Source of the DNA: DATJNI01 sp035508275
Lineage (GTDB): Bacteria; Patescibacteriota; Saccharimonadia; Saccharimonadales; UBA4665
Assembly: GCA_035508275.1 (NCBI GenBank)
Contig: DATJNI010000020.1
Coordinates: forward strand, 1-50,324
Direction: 5' to 3'
Length of the DNA: 50,324 bases
Below, one piece after another: positions 8,384 to 16,949 of the stretch (position 1 is its first letter; each line of letters starts with the position of its first letter). The position numbers were made by a program, and so were the translations under genes. The notes beneath the pieces were generated by a model. The model was given only the letters and a program-made list of their open reading frames with translations, was not told where the DNA came from and ran no database searches.

Positions 8384-9516
8384 TTCGGGGTTGTTATAAC
8401 TGTAGTGCCAATTGGAGCCCAGCTGTATACAACGGCAGCTTCATTGTCTGGTATGCCTACGCATCCGTGTGAACTGTTGATGTTCCCAAAATAGCTGGCT
8501 GGTCTCCAGTAATTTCCATGTACTGCATCACCCTCATAAAAGTAGTTTACATATTGAACATTGGGCTGAAAGTATGGAGTGCCGTTAGGGTTATAGCCTG
8601 ACATATTCTGAATAGGGTACTTAGCATATATATGGAACTCACCGATTGGTGTTGGAGTTGCTGGGGCACCGGCGGTAACTAGATAGGTTTGAAAAATCTG
8701 GCCATTTTGATACAAGTACATTACTTTGCTATTTACATTGACTAAGATTAATTTACCGAATGAAGCTGGCGTGACATTAGAAAATGGCAGAGTTACTAGG
8801 GGTGCACTAACCTGAAAACCCTTGTTTGAAAACAGGTTCTTGGTAATAGTTGAAGCTTGGGCCACTACAGCGTACGGATTGGCTAGTTTTGTGCCGTTAC
8901 GTCCTGCTATAGCTGTTTCGCTGCTACCGTTACTCAGCGTCGCAACCACCTGATTAACTGGGCTAGTAACGTACTTTTGGGCTAAGTTTTCTAAAGAGCT
9001 TGCTACTAATGTCTGATTTAAGTGGATATTATCTATGCCAGGTTTGGCGCTTTTGTTTATGCTCACCCAGCTCTTAATAATATTGGGATTTATGGCTACA
9101 GTCTGAGAACCCAAATTAAGTGTTGCTGGCTGATTATCATAAGCGTTTAGCCAATTAGCCAACTGAGAGCTTGGTATCGAGGTATTTAACCCGGTTAAGT
9201 CGCTAGACTTTGTCTGCAAGACAGGTACCACTGGGGTAGTCAGTAGGTATTTATCTACGAGCGGTCTCGCCACTAGTGCTATGGCTAGTACCAAAAGACA
9301 GAAGGCTACTACGCTATGTTTGTCTATTATGTCTGCAAGGCGATGTTTAAAGTTTGGGCTCGATGGCTTGGAATGGGAATGCGCTGGTTTATGATGGACA
9401 TTGACAGGTATGGCAGTAGCTGATGCCGATACGTTATACCCGGCACTTACGGGCTTAAGGCTACCGACAAAACTTTCATCGGCGTGTTTAAGTCTATTTT
9501 GGTTTTTGTCCCGCAT
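8380..9516 (-). CDS. L,D-transpeptidase (YkuD domain), membrane anchored
   Basis: Forms 3-3 peptidoglycan cross-links or anchors proteins to the wall. A cytoplasmic N-terminus of about 80 residues precedes a TM helix (VVAFCLLVLAIALVARPLV). A linker domain of about 150 residues has two ANWLNAYDNQ-type helices, suggesting a peptidoglycan-binding-4-like region. The C-terminal YkuD domain starts at LILVNVNSKVMYLYQNGQ and carries the catalytic SSHGCVGIP motif, Cys about 352, with an upstream HG (AVHGN). It stands alone on the minus strand, with a promoter of its own. Confidence 0.93.
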   Translation of the reverse strand: MRDKNQNRLKHADESFVGSLKPVSAGYNVSASATAIPVNVHHKPAHSHSKPSSPNFKHRLADIIDKHSVVAFCLLVLAIALVARPLVDKYLLTTPVVPVLQTKSSDLTGLNTSIPSSQLANWLNAYDNQPATLNLGSQTVAINPNIIKSWVSINKSAKPGIDNIHLNQTLVASSLENLAQKYVTSPVNQVVATLSNGSSETAIAGRNGTKLANPYAVVAQASTITKNLFSNKGFQVSAPLVTLPFSNVTPASFGKLILVNVNSKVMYLYQNGQIFQTYLVTAGAPATPTPIGEFHIYAKYPIQNMSGYNPNGTPYFQPNVQYVNYFYEGDAVHGNYWRPASYFGNINSSHGCVGIPDNEAAVVYSWAPIGTTVITTPN

Positions 9517-9551
9517 CCTTTTTCTGGTCCCTCACTCGTGTACTACACCCA

Positions 9552-9580
9552 AGTATATTGAAAGCATACATAATTTGTAA
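9552..9580 (-). promoter_or_regulatory. promoter of the L,D-transpeptidase
   Basis: Minus strand: TTACAA (9580-9575), a 17-base spacer and TATACT (9557-9552). This leaves a leader of roughly 30 bases ending in AAAAAGG next to the ATG. Confidence 0.6.
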
Positions 9581-9624
9581 AGCGCTTAAGATCTAATACA
9601 ATATACATTAGAGGAGTAAGGCGT

Positions 9625-9655
9625 AAAGCTAGCTTTCAGCTAGCTTTGATATACT
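9625..9655 (+). promoter_or_regulatory. rseP promoter with 9-bp inverted repeat
   Basis: AAAGCTAGC (9625-9633) and GCTAGCTTT (9639-9647) form a perfect inverted repeat lying exactly where a -35 box should be. It is followed by an extended -10, TGATATACT (9647-9655). The ATG follows 11 bases after the -10 start-to-end, so almost no leader is left. The repeat could bind an activator or repressor. Confidence 0.6.
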
Positions 9656-9665
9656 AAACAAACAG

Positions 9666-10868
9666 ATGGCACTAGCGTTATTAATCTTAGGACTAGTCCT
9701 GATAGTTGGGCTTATTGTCTTCCATGAGTGGGGCCATTTTATTGCCGCCAAGCGAAATGGAGTTATTGTCGAGTCTTTTGGCATATTTTTTCCGCCAAAG
9801 ATTTTCAAAAAGAAAACTAAAGAAGGCTGGGAGTTCTCGGTAGGGGCTATTCCTCTAGGTGGTTACGTTACCCTTAAGGGTGAAAACGATGAAGATCTAG
9901 AGCCAGGTTCATTTAGAGCGGCAAGCCTTTGGTCAAGAAGCAAGATCATAGTTGCCGGAGTGCTCATGAACTTGCTAGCAGCAGTTATCTTATTAACAAT
10001 TTTGGCACTAATGGGCATGCCGAAGCTGCTGCCTAACCAATTTACTGTTCCTAGTGATACAAAAGTTGTATCTCAAAAAGTTTTTATTGGTCAAATTGAA
10101 GCTGGTTCGCCTGCACAAAAAGCCGGGCTGAAAGATTTCGATCAGATTACATATATGGGGGCAGTGGGTAAGCCACTAATTAGGGTGGATAATTCCAATA
10201 CTCTTCCCAATATTACAAAAAGTCTTGCTGGTAAAGATGTGACCATTGATTACACCAGGCAAGGTAAGGCAGGCACCACAACGACCGTGCTGCTTTCTAA
10301 AGAGGAAGTTCAGGCTTCAGATAACCTATACAACAAGCAGGTTAGTGAAGGCAATACCAATCCTACTCAGCCTAAGGCTTACTTGGGCATTTCACCGTCG
10401 CAGTATACTCTGCAAAGATCAACCTGGTCGGCACCGATTACGGCTGTCGGCCTGACCATTCAGGGGACAATACTTACGTTTGAGGGAATCGGTCATGCCC
10501 TTGGCGGGCTTGTAAGTCTAGTTTCTGGGGCAGTTACCGGCAATAACGTGGCGAGATCTAATGGGCAATATAACGCGACGAGTGAGCTTACTGGTCCGAT
10601 CGGCATCTACAATATACTTAAAGATTTCGCTCAACTGGGCATTGAATTCGTAATCTTTATTATTGCCGTAATATCTTTAAGCTTGGCGGTCTTTAATATA
10701 TTGCCTATTCCTGCTCTAGATGGTGGACGTCTTTGGATGATGCTGTTTACCGCTGCCATAAAGAAACCTTTGAGTGTTAAGACAGAAGAAATTATTAACG
10801 TAGCCGGCTTTATCTTTATAATCTGCTTGGCCATTCTAATAACTATTGTCGATGTCAAACGATTCTGA
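9666..10868 (+). CDS. rseP: site-2 protease family zinc metalloprotease (RseP/RIP)
   Basis: Intramembrane protease that cleaves anti-sigma factors or signal-peptide remnants within the membrane. The first TM helix holds the zinc motif HEWGH (His20, Glu21, His24). A PDZ-like segment lies in the middle (about residues 130-215), and the third ligand motif is in NILPIPALDGGR near residue 350, followed by a C-terminal TM helix. The 400-residue length is normal. The end overlaps the downstream CPBP protease gene by 17 bases, so the two membrane proteases form one operon. Confidence 0.95.
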   Translation: MALALLILGLVLIVGLIVFHEWGHFIAAKRNGVIVESFGIFFPPKIFKKKTKEGWEFSVGAIPLGGYVTLKGENDEDLEPGSFRAASLWSRSKIIVAGVLMNLLAAVILLTILALMGMPKLLPNQFTVPSDTKVVSQKVFIGQIEAGSPAQKAGLKDFDQITYMGAVGKPLIRVDNSNTLPNITKSLAGKDVTIDYTRQGKAGTTTTVLLSKEEVQASDNLYNKQVSEGNTNPTQPKAYLGISPSQYTLQRSTWSAPITAVGLTIQGTILTFEGIGHALGGLVSLVSGAVTGNNVARSNGQYNATSELTGPIGIYNILKDFAQLGIEFVIFIIAVISLSLAVFNILPIPALDGGRLWMMLFTAAIKKPLSVKTEEIINVAGFIFIICLAILITIVDVKRF

Positions 10869-11619
10869 GAATGTTGCCCTAAAGGCCACCTGGAATCCTT
10901 GGATTGGCGTAATTGTCGCTCTGGTTGCGCTACTTGGCAGCCAAATAATAATAGGATTGGTACTATCCATTTACCCGGCATTTGAGCACTGGAACAGCGC
11001 AGCCGCCAACAACTGGCTAAATAATTCAATCCTGGCACAGTTTCTATTTGTCCTACTTGCCGAAGGCCTAGCTATAGGTATCGTCTACTTGTATCTGAGA
11101 AGACACAAGAACGCTCTTAAAGCGATTGGGCTAAGGCGGCCAAAATGGGTTGACCCTCTTTACGGTCTACTCGGCTTGCCGGCCTACCTAGTTATATACT
11201 TTGCGCTTGTTAATGTAGCTACAGCTCTGTTCCCGAAGATTAATACTGGCGAAAAGCAGCAGATTGGCTTTAATAATCCTCATGGGGCTGAGGCCTTAAT
11301 CCTGACCTTCATAAGCCTAGTTATATTGCCGCCGATTGCCGAGGAGATACTTTTTAGAGGGCTTGTTTATACCAGCTTGAGAAAAGTCATGCCGTTTATT
11401 TGGGCAATGCTAGCGACTAGCGTACTTTTTGCTGTTGGTCACTTGCCGGAAGGCGGCGCTTCCGGACCACTCTACATTGCCGCCATAGACACTTTTTCTC
11501 TGAGCTTAGTACTGGTCTATCTAAGAGAAAAAACAGGTCGGCTTTATTCTTCTATGACCTTACACGCCTTAAAAAACTTGATTGCTTTCTTTGCTTTATT
11601 TGTACTTCACCTTAGCTAG
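10852..11619 (+). CDS. CPBP family intramembrane metalloprotease
   Basis: Rce1/Abi-type membrane protein. It has about seven or eight TM helices and the family motifs: EEILFRG (glutamates near residue 164) and a later conserved His in VGHLPEGG, plus a C-terminal HAL (LHALKN). Bacterial members serve in bacteriocin immunity, peptide maturation or unknown roles. ATG 10852 is chosen over TTG 10846, and the gene overlaps the end of rseP. The pairing of two intramembrane proteases suggests linked membrane proteolysis, which is inference. Confidence 0.88.
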   Translation: MSNDSENVALKATWNPWIGVIVALVALLGSQIIIGLVLSIYPAFEHWNSAAANNWLNNSILAQFLFVLLAEGLAIGIVYLYLRRHKNALKAIGLRRPKWVDPLYGLLGLPAYLVIYFALVNVATALFPKINTGEKQQIGFNNPHGAEALILTFISLVILPPIAEEILFRGLVYTSLRKVMPFIWAMLATSVLFAVGHLPEGGASGPLYIAAIDTFSLSLVLVYLREKTGRLYSSMTLHALKNLIAFFALFVLHLS

Positions 11620-11627
11620 CGTATAAT
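11600..11627 (+). promoter_or_regulatory. proS promoter
   Basis: TTGTAC (11600-11605), a 16-base spacer and a perfect TATAAT (11622-11627). The ATG of proS starts 11 bases after the -10, so the mRNA would be nearly leaderless. The promoter overlaps the end of the CPBP gene. Confidence 0.65.
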
Positions 11628-11637
11628 TTTTTAAGAT

Positions 11638-12897
11638 ATGAGACGCAGCCAGCTGTTTACAAAAACTAGCAAAACATTCCCCGCCGATGAGACATCAAAA
11701 AACGCTCAGCTACTTATTAAAGCCGGCTTTATACATAAGGAAATGGCGGGGGTCTATGCCTATCTTCCGCTGGGTCTAATGGTGATTGAAAATATTAAAC
11801 GGATTATTAGAGAGGAAATGAATAGTCTCGGTGGCCAAGAGTTAATAATGACTAATCTCCAAAGCCGTGAACTGTGGGAAAAAACAGACAGATGGGATGA
11901 TAAAAAAGTTGATATATGGTTTAAAACTAAACTTAAAAACGATAGTGAAGTCGGTCTTGCTTGGTCGCACGAAGAACCAATAACGGAAATGATGAAAAGC
12001 TTTATTGCCAGTTACCGTGATCTACCAATATATGTTTACCAGTTTCAGACGAAACTAAGGAATGAGCTGAGGGCCAAGAGTGGCATTATGCGTTCCCGAG
12101 AGTTCGTTATGAAGGACCTTTATACCTACTCAAAAACTGAGGAGGATCATAACAAAATATATGACCAAGCCAAAAAGGCATATATGAATGTCTTTAATAA
12201 GGTTGGACTAGGCGACAAAACGTATCTTACTTATGCCTCTGGTGGATCTTTCACCCAATTTAGCCACGAATTTCAGACAATAACGGGGGCAGGAGAGGAC
12301 ACAGTTTTTGTCGATATGCAAAAGAAACTGGCGGTAAATAAGGAAGTGTTAAGTGACGAAGTTCTAAAACAGCTTGGGCTACAAAAAGGCGACTTAGAGG
12401 AAATGAAGGCTAGCGAGGTTGGCAACATATTTAGCTTCGGGGATGCTAAAAGCAAACAACTTGGACTAGTGTATACAACCGCAGATGGCCAAGAAAAACC
12501 AGTGGTTCTGGGCAGCTATGGTATAGGCGTAACCCGGCTAATGGGTGTTATTGCCGAGGTTTTTGCCGACGAGCGGGGGTTGGTCTGGCCAGAAGCGGTG
12601 GCGCCAGCACAGGTCTATCTAGCTGCTATAGGCGAGGACGCAAAAGTTAAAGACAAGGCCGACGAGCTCTATAACTTATTGACAGAAAAAGGGATTGGAG
12701 TAATATATGATGACCGCGACGAGAGGGCAGGCGAAAAGTTCGCCGATGCTGACCTCATGGGAATTCCGCAAAGGATTGTAGTCAGCGACAAAACACTCGC
12801 GGCAGATAAATTTGAGTTAAAATCTCGAACTTCTAAGGACACACAACAGTTAGATAAAGAGAATCTAATAAAAAAACTAGAAATTATCAGCAACTAA
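11638..12897 (+). CDS. proS: prolyl-tRNA synthetase, short form without the editing domain
   Basis: Class II synthetase charging tRNA-Pro. Motif 2 lies in YQFQTKLRNELRAKSGIMRSREFVMKD (only parts conserved elsewhere), motif 3 in GSYGIGVTRLMGV, and the anticodon-binding domain at the C-terminus (GIGVIYDDRDERAGEKFADADLMG region). At 419 residues it lacks the roughly 180-residue INS editing insert of E. coli-type ProRS, resembling the alphaproteobacterial and mitochondrial short form. No separate ybaK-type editing protein is seen in the window. Confidence 0.94.
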   Translation: MRRSQLFTKTSKTFPADETSKNAQLLIKAGFIHKEMAGVYAYLPLGLMVIENIKRIIREEMNSLGGQELIMTNLQSRELWEKTDRWDDKKVDIWFKTKLKNDSEVGLAWSHEEPITEMMKSFIASYRDLPIYVYQFQTKLRNELRAKSGIMRSREFVMKDLYTYSKTEEDHNKIYDQAKKAYMNVFNKVGLGDKTYLTYASGGSFTQFSHEFQTITGAGEDTVFVDMQKKLAVNKEVLSDEVLKQLGLQKGDLEEMKASEVGNIFSFGDAKSKQLGLVYTTADGQEKPVVLGSYGIGVTRLMGVIAEVFADERGLVWPEAVAPAQVYLAAIGEDAKVKDKADELYNLLTEKGIGVIYDDRDERAGEKFADADLMGIPQRIVVSDKTLAADKFELKSRTSKDTQQLDKENLIKKLEIISN

Positions 12898-12901
12898 GGG
12901 G

Positions 12902-12978
12902 TATAATACAGCCATATTTAAGTGGCGTTTCGGATGCCGAACCTATTGTTCACATCTGTGATATAAGGAGAGATTGCC
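12902..12978 (+). promoter_or_regulatory. greA promoter and leader
   Basis: TATAAT (12902-12907) directly after the proS stop, then a leader of about 65 bases. The leader contains a small hairpin TTCGG-ATG-CCGAA (12929-12941) and a strong SD AAGGAGAG (12965-12972). This is one of the clearly leadered genes in the window. Confidence 0.55.
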
Positions 12979-13437
12979 ATGAAGAAGCAATTCCGACTGA
13001 CTAAGTTGGGAGTAGATGAGTTACAAGCTGAACTAGACGGACTTATTGCAAAAAGAGCCGCTATTGCTGATGCTATTAAGACTGCCCGAGAGCAAGGTGA
13101 CTTAACAGAAAATGCTGAATACCAGTCTGCTAGAGCAGAACAAGAAAGAAATGAATCACGAATTACTGAAGTTGAGAATATTCTTCAAAACGTAGAAATT
13201 ATTAAAAAACCTCGAGGAGATAATAAGGTGCAGCTTGGATCAGTAGTTAAGCTCAAAGATGGTAACAAGACTAAACAATTCCAGATAGTTGGTACCGTTG
13301 AGGCTGATCCGCTGAGCGGCAAAATATCTGATGAATCACCTATAGGTAAGGCGCTGCTTGGTCAGCAAGTGGGTGCCAAAGTCGAGCTTGAGACTCCAGC
13401 CGACAAAGCAACATATAAGATCGTTGAAATATCCTAA
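12979..13437 (+). CDS. greA: transcription elongation factor GreA
   Basis: Rescues backtracked RNA polymerase by stimulating transcript cleavage. The N-terminal coiled coil has the acidic tip region (EQGDLTENAEYQSARAEQ), and the C-terminal FKBP-like domain includes SPIGKALLGQQVGAKVELETP. The 152-residue length is standard. A strong SD precedes it. It lies between proS and lysS and has its own promoter. Confidence 0.97.
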   Translation: MKKQFRLTKLGVDELQAELDGLIAKRAAIADAIKTAREQGDLTENAEYQSARAEQERNESRITEVENILQNVEIIKKPRGDNKVQLGSVVKLKDGNKTKQFQIVGTVEADPLSGKISDESPIGKALLGQQVGAKVELETPADKATYKIVEIS

Positions 13438-13476
13438 TTAGCGGTCTCCTGCGGTCGTAAAATTAAATCTCTAATG

Positions 13477-13482
13477 TATAAT
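13477..13482 (+). promoter_or_regulatory. lysS -10 box
   Basis: TATAAT ending 8 bases before the lysS ATG (13490), with no SD between them. A leaderless mRNA is predicted. No convincing -35 is visible. Confidence 0.55.
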
Positions 13483-13489
13483 TTGTGTC

Positions 13490-15004
13490 ATGGCGACTTT
13501 AAGAGAGCTTAGGGATGAACGGCTGAGAAAGCTCGAAGAGCTAAAAAAGCTGGGAGTTAACCCATATCCATCAACAAGCGTAAAAACCCATACTCTTAAA
13601 GAACTAACAGAGAACTTTGACGGTTTGTTCAACCAGGACGTCAGTGTCGTCGGGCGTATCAGCAATATACGAAAATTCGGCAAAATTGCTTTCGTAGTAA
13701 TCAAAGATTTCAGTGGCCAGATTCAACTTTTTCTCTCTCCAGACATCTTAGGGCCTTTGGACGGCGACAAATCACTCTTAGGTTTTGACCAGTTATCTCT
13801 TCTAGACAGCGGAGACTTTATTCAAGCGGATGGCAAATTAACTAAAACTCAGACTGGTGAGATATCCGTCGAAGCTAAAACGCTAAAACTACTGTCTAAA
13901 AGCCTAAGACCGACACCTTTAAGCGTTGAAGGATTTACTAATAAGGAAGAAAGACTGCGACGTCGATACGTCGACATGAACGTTAACCCCGATGTCAGAC
14001 AAAGGATAGTTAGGCGTAGTAAGTTTTGGCAGTCTACCAGAGACTTTTTAAATGAAAAGGCTTTTATAGAGGTAAACGTACCCGTGCTAGAACACACAAC
14101 CGGCGGAGCCGATGCCAAGCCGTTTGTTACCCATATGGATGCGTTAGACCAAGACTTTTATCTCAGGATTTCACACGAGCTACCACTCAAGCGACTTATT
14201 GGTGGTGGATTCGAGAAGGTATACGACATTGGTCCACGTTTTAGGAATGAAAACTATTCTGATGAGCATCTGCCAGAGCATATTGCTATGGAATGGTACT
14301 GGGCCTACGCCGACTGGAGAGACGGTATGAAGCTAGTTAGCGAGATGTATAAGGAAGTTGCCATGAAAACGTATGGCAAAACTAACTTTAAGATCGGTGA
14401 TTTTGAAGTCGACTTTGCTGATACTTGGCAAGAACTGGACTACGCTCAGGCCATTAAAGACAACTACCAGATAGACATATTCAATGTCGGTATCGATGAA
14501 GTAAAAGCTAAACTCAAGGAACATAATCTTGAGGTTGAACAGGCGGACAACCTAGCTAGAAGCATAGACAAACTATGGAAAAACGTACGCCGAACCATTA
14601 AGGGACCGACTTGGCTAATTAATACGCCACTTTTTATTAGCCCGCTTTCTAAAGTTAATCCAGATAATCCTCAAACAGTCCAACGTTTCCAGCCTATAAT
14701 TGCTGGAACGGAGATTGGTAACGGTTTTAGTGAGCTTAATGACCCAATAGAACAGTTGAAGCGTTTCACCGAGCAACAAAAGATGCGAGAGGCAGGTGAC
14801 GCTGAAGCTATGATGCTAGACATCGATTACGTAGAGATGCTGGAATATGGCATGCCTCCCACTTGTGGATTTGGTAGTTCGGAGAGAGTTTTTTGGTGTA
14901 TGGAAAACGTTAGCGCAAGAGAAGGCGTACCATTTCCTCAGTTAAGGCACGAAATAGACCCTATTACTAAGGGCCTGTATCCGGATGTTAAGTTTTCTAA
15001 ATGA
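13490..15004 (+). CDS. lysS: lysyl-tRNA synthetase, class II
   Basis: Charges tRNA-Lys. It has an N-terminal OB-fold anticodon-binding domain (VVGRISNIRKFGKIAFVVIKD region), then the class II core with motif 1 near IVRRSKFWQSTRDFL and motif 2 in FRNENYSDEHLPEH. Motif 3 near the C-terminus looks like GFGSSERVFW rather than the usual GIGIDR pattern. The 504-residue length is typical. The stop overlaps the next gene's ATG (ATGA). Confidence 0.95.
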   Translation: MATLRELRDERLRKLEELKKLGVNPYPSTSVKTHTLKELTENFDGLFNQDVSVVGRISNIRKFGKIAFVVIKDFSGQIQLFLSPDILGPLDGDKSLLGFDQLSLLDSGDFIQADGKLTKTQTGEISVEAKTLKLLSKSLRPTPLSVEGFTNKEERLRRRYVDMNVNPDVRQRIVRRSKFWQSTRDFLNEKAFIEVNVPVLEHTTGGADAKPFVTHMDALDQDFYLRISHELPLKRLIGGGFEKVYDIGPRFRNENYSDEHLPEHIAMEWYWAYADWRDGMKLVSEMYKEVAMKTYGKTNFKIGDFEVDFADTWQELDYAQAIKDNYQIDIFNVGIDEVKAKLKEHNLEVEQADNLARSIDKLWKNVRRTIKGPTWLINTPLFISPLSKVNPDNPQTVQRFQPIIAGTEIGNGFSELNDPIEQLKRFTEQQKMREAGDAEAMMLDIDYVEMLEYGMPPTCGFGSSERVFWCMENVSAREGVPFPQLRHEIDPITKGLYPDVKFSK

Positions 15005-15369
15005 TTAACGTTAGTGACGAAGAGTTCCAGAGGCTAATTGACCAGGCACTTCAAGAGCTGCCGGGCGAGCATGTAGCCAACATTAAAAATGTAGCGATAC
15101 TATATAGCGATGAGCCATCGCCCGAACAACGACAAAAGCTGGCACTAAGGCACGACCAAACCCTCCTTGGGCTATATGAGGGTACGCCGCTTTCGGAAAG
15201 GCAAGGCATGCGAACGACGCTACCGGACAAGATAACTCTTTTTAAAAAGCCTCACGAAGTTAGAGCCAATTCTGAGGTACAGCTGCGAGAAGATATTAAG
15301 CATACGCTTTGGCACGAAATTGCTCATTACTACGGACTCAACCACGAGCAGATCCACTCTTTGGAGTGA
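15001..15369 (+). CDS. minimal zincin-like metallopeptidase family protein
   Basis: 122-residue protein matching the small metallopeptidase family (Zincin_1, PF06262-like). It has the zinc motif HEIAHYYGLNH near the C-terminus (HExxH plus a third His six residues on) and the conserved block LLGLYEGTPLSER. Substrates are unknown. It overlaps the lysS stop by 4 bases and is probably translated from the lysS mRNA by coupling. Confidence 0.85.
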   Translation: MINVSDEEFQRLIDQALQELPGEHVANIKNVAILYSDEPSPEQRQKLALRHDQTLLGLYEGTPLSERQGMRTTLPDKITLFKKPHEVRANSEVQLREDIKHTLWHEIAHYYGLNHEQIHSLE

Positions 15370-15394
15370 ACATTGTTAGGAAGTCACATTCTCT

Positions 15395-15423
15395 TTGAAA
15401 AACATTAGAATTTTGGATATAAT
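15395..15423 (+). promoter_or_regulatory. promoter of the 92-residue membrane protein gene
   Basis: TTGAAA (15395-15400), exactly 17 bases, TATAAT (15418-15423). The ATG is 10 bases past the -10 end, predicting a leader of only a few bases. Confidence 0.65.
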
Positions 15424-15432
15424 TGACGACGA

Positions 15433-15711
15433 ATGACGCTAACAGAAATCTGGAACAAAACCTGGCGAGATAAGCACGGTAAAGTGGTTATCTGGCAGAA
15501 TCCCAACCCGTTTTTAATAGCCTGGTTGGTACTGACAATTATCTCGTTACTTATTAATGGAACGGCCGCCGACATTTGCCAGGATATAGGTGTAGTCTCT
15601 ATAGCAATCTGGAGTTTTCTCGAACTATTTCAAGGGGTTAATTACTTCAGGCGCGTGTTAGGCCTGGTCGTACTTCTCTCTACTATTGCGACGATAATAA
15701 ATATTGCCTAA
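15433..15711 (+). CDS. small membrane protein of unknown function
   Basis: 92 residues. The cytoplasmic N-terminus (TWRDKHGKVVIWQ) is followed by two or three hydrophobic helices (FLIAWLVLTIISLLI, DIGVVSIAIWSFLELF, VLGLVVLLSTIATIINIA). I do not recognise a family. It has its own good promoter and its stop overlaps the convergent msrA stop by 4 bases. Confidence 0.72.
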   Translation: MTLTEIWNKTWRDKHGKVVIWQNPNPFLIAWLVLTIISLLINGTAADICQDIGVVSIAIWSFLELFQGVNYFRRVLGLVVLLSTIATIINIA

Positions 15712-16247
15712 GTTGGTTTTAGCTCACTAAGAAATTTAGATCTTAGCTTTGCTATTTTCGGCTCAATAATTACTTGGCAGTAACCAACGCCAGGGTTGTT
15801 ATTGTAAAAGTTTTGATGTTCCTTGCCAGCCGGCCAGAATTTTACTAGTGGCTTAAGCTCAGTAACAATTGGGTCCTTCCAAATAGTGGGAGCAAAGTCT
15901 TTTATCATCTCCTGAGCGATACGCTTTTGGTCTTTATTGGAGTAGAGAATAATTGAACGATACTCATCACCAACGTCGTTGCCTTGGCGATTTAGAGTTG
16001 TTGGGTCATGCATGACAAAGAATATCTCTAGCAACTGCTTATATGTGATTGTTTTGGGGTCGAAGGTTACTTGAACTACCTCTGCATGTCCGGTTTTACC
16101 TTTATAGACCATTTCGGTGGTGGGTCTCTCAACGTAACCACCACTGTAGCCGGAAACAACCTTTTCAACGCCTTTAAGTCTTTGGTAAATAGCCTCCAGA
16201 CACCAAAAACAGCCGCCGCCTAAAGTTGCAATTTCCTTGCCATCCAT
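15708..16247 (-). CDS. msrA: peptide-methionine (S)-S-oxide reductase MsrA
   Basis: Repairs oxidised methionine. The catalytic motif GGGCFWC is at residues 10-16 (nucleophile Cys13), followed by the GVSGY-like VVSGYSGGYV and the conserved block with DPTTLNRQGNDVG. A possible resolving Cys lies in GYCQVIIEPK. The 179-residue length is normal. The stop overlaps the convergent neighbour. Confidence 0.97.
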   Translation of the reverse strand: MDGKEIATLGGGCFWCLEAIYQRLKGVEKVVSGYSGGYVERPTTEMVYKGKTGHAEVVQVTFDPKTITYKQLLEIFFVMHDPTTLNRQGNDVGDEYRSIILYSNKDQKRIAQEMIKDFAPTIWKDPIVTELKPLVKFWPAGKEHQNFYNNNPGVGYCQVIIEPKIAKLRSKFLSELKPT

Positions 16248-16254
16248 TATTATT

Positions 16255-16260
16255 ATTCTA
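16255..16260 (-). promoter_or_regulatory. msrA -10 box
   Basis: TAGAAT on the minus strand, 8 bases before the msrA ATG. The intervening bases are AT-only with no SD. The -35 is weak. Confidence 0.4.
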
Positions 16261-16294
16261 TCTCACTTACGCACATAAATATCTACTAAATACG

Positions 16295-16300
16295 TATAAA
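16295..16300 (+). promoter_or_regulatory. -10 box of the HAD hydrolase gene
   Basis: TATAAA ending 9 bases before the ATG at 16309, with no SD. It diverges from the msrA promoter in the same 61-base gap. Confidence 0.45.
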
Positions 16301-16308
16301 ATTAATAA

Positions 16309-16929
16309 ATGGCAACCTTCATCTTCGACTTTGACGGAACAATAGCCGACAGCCGCGACTATATTATTAACTTTATAGCCAAGGAGGCAGGCAAGTTCCC
16401 TCTAGACTCACCGGCGCAGCACGAGCTTTACGGCAAAAGTGTCGTAGGTATTGCCCGGCACCTGGGCCTTAAATGGTATCAACTTCCAGGGCTGCTTGTT
16501 AAGGGTCGAAAGTCTATGGGGCAGATGGTGAAACATATTAAGCCCTTTCCGGGTATGCTTGAGGTTATGAAAAAAATTAAACACGAAGGCCACGAAATAA
16601 TAGTCGTTAGTAGCAACAGCGTGGAAAACGTTAGAAAGTTTCTGCATCACAATAAGATGGATAACTTAGTCCTAGCCGTTTACGGGGGAGTTGAGATATT
16701 TGGCAAGGCGCCAGTTTTCCGCGAAATACTGAATGAATTTAACCTGGACGCTGCTCAAGTAGTTTGTATTGGCGATGAGCTAAGAGACATTGAGGCGGCT
16801 CAAAGCGTTGATCTAAAGCAGGTTGCGGTAACCTGGGGATTTGCTTCAGTTGAACAAATAAAAGAACTAAAACCTTCTTGGGTGGTCAATGAACCTAAAG
16901 AGCTTCTGCAAGTCTTGGAAGAATTTTAG
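16309..16929 (+). CDS. HAD superfamily hydrolase, phosphoglycolate-phosphatase-like
   Basis: Phosphatase fold with motif I DFDGTIADS (nucleophile Asp8 and Asp10), motif II VVSSNS, a motif III Lys in FGKAPVF, and motif IV GDELRDIEAA. A helical cap lies between motifs I and II (residues about 15-80). The substrate cannot be read from sequence; gph and nucleotidase-like roles are both possible. The next gene has its own -10 starting just after this stop. Confidence 0.88.
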   Translation: MATFIFDFDGTIADSRDYIINFIAKEAGKFPLDSPAQHELYGKSVVGIARHLGLKWYQLPGLLVKGRKSMGQMVKHIKPFPGMLEVMKKIKHEGHEIIVVSSNSVENVRKFLHHNKMDNLVLAVYGGVEIFGKAPVFREILNEFNLDAAQVVCIGDELRDIEAAQSVDLKQVAVTWGFASVEQIKELKPSWVVNEPKELLQVLEEF

Positions 16930-16934
16930 CTTGG

Positions 16935-16940
16935 TATAAT
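16935..16940 (+). promoter_or_regulatory. -10 box of the PD-(D/E)XK nuclease gene
   Basis: A perfect TATAAT in the 20-base gap after the HAD gene. The ATG at 16950 begins 10 bases after it. No SD is present. Confidence 0.5.
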
Positions 16941-16949
16941 AGCTAATAC

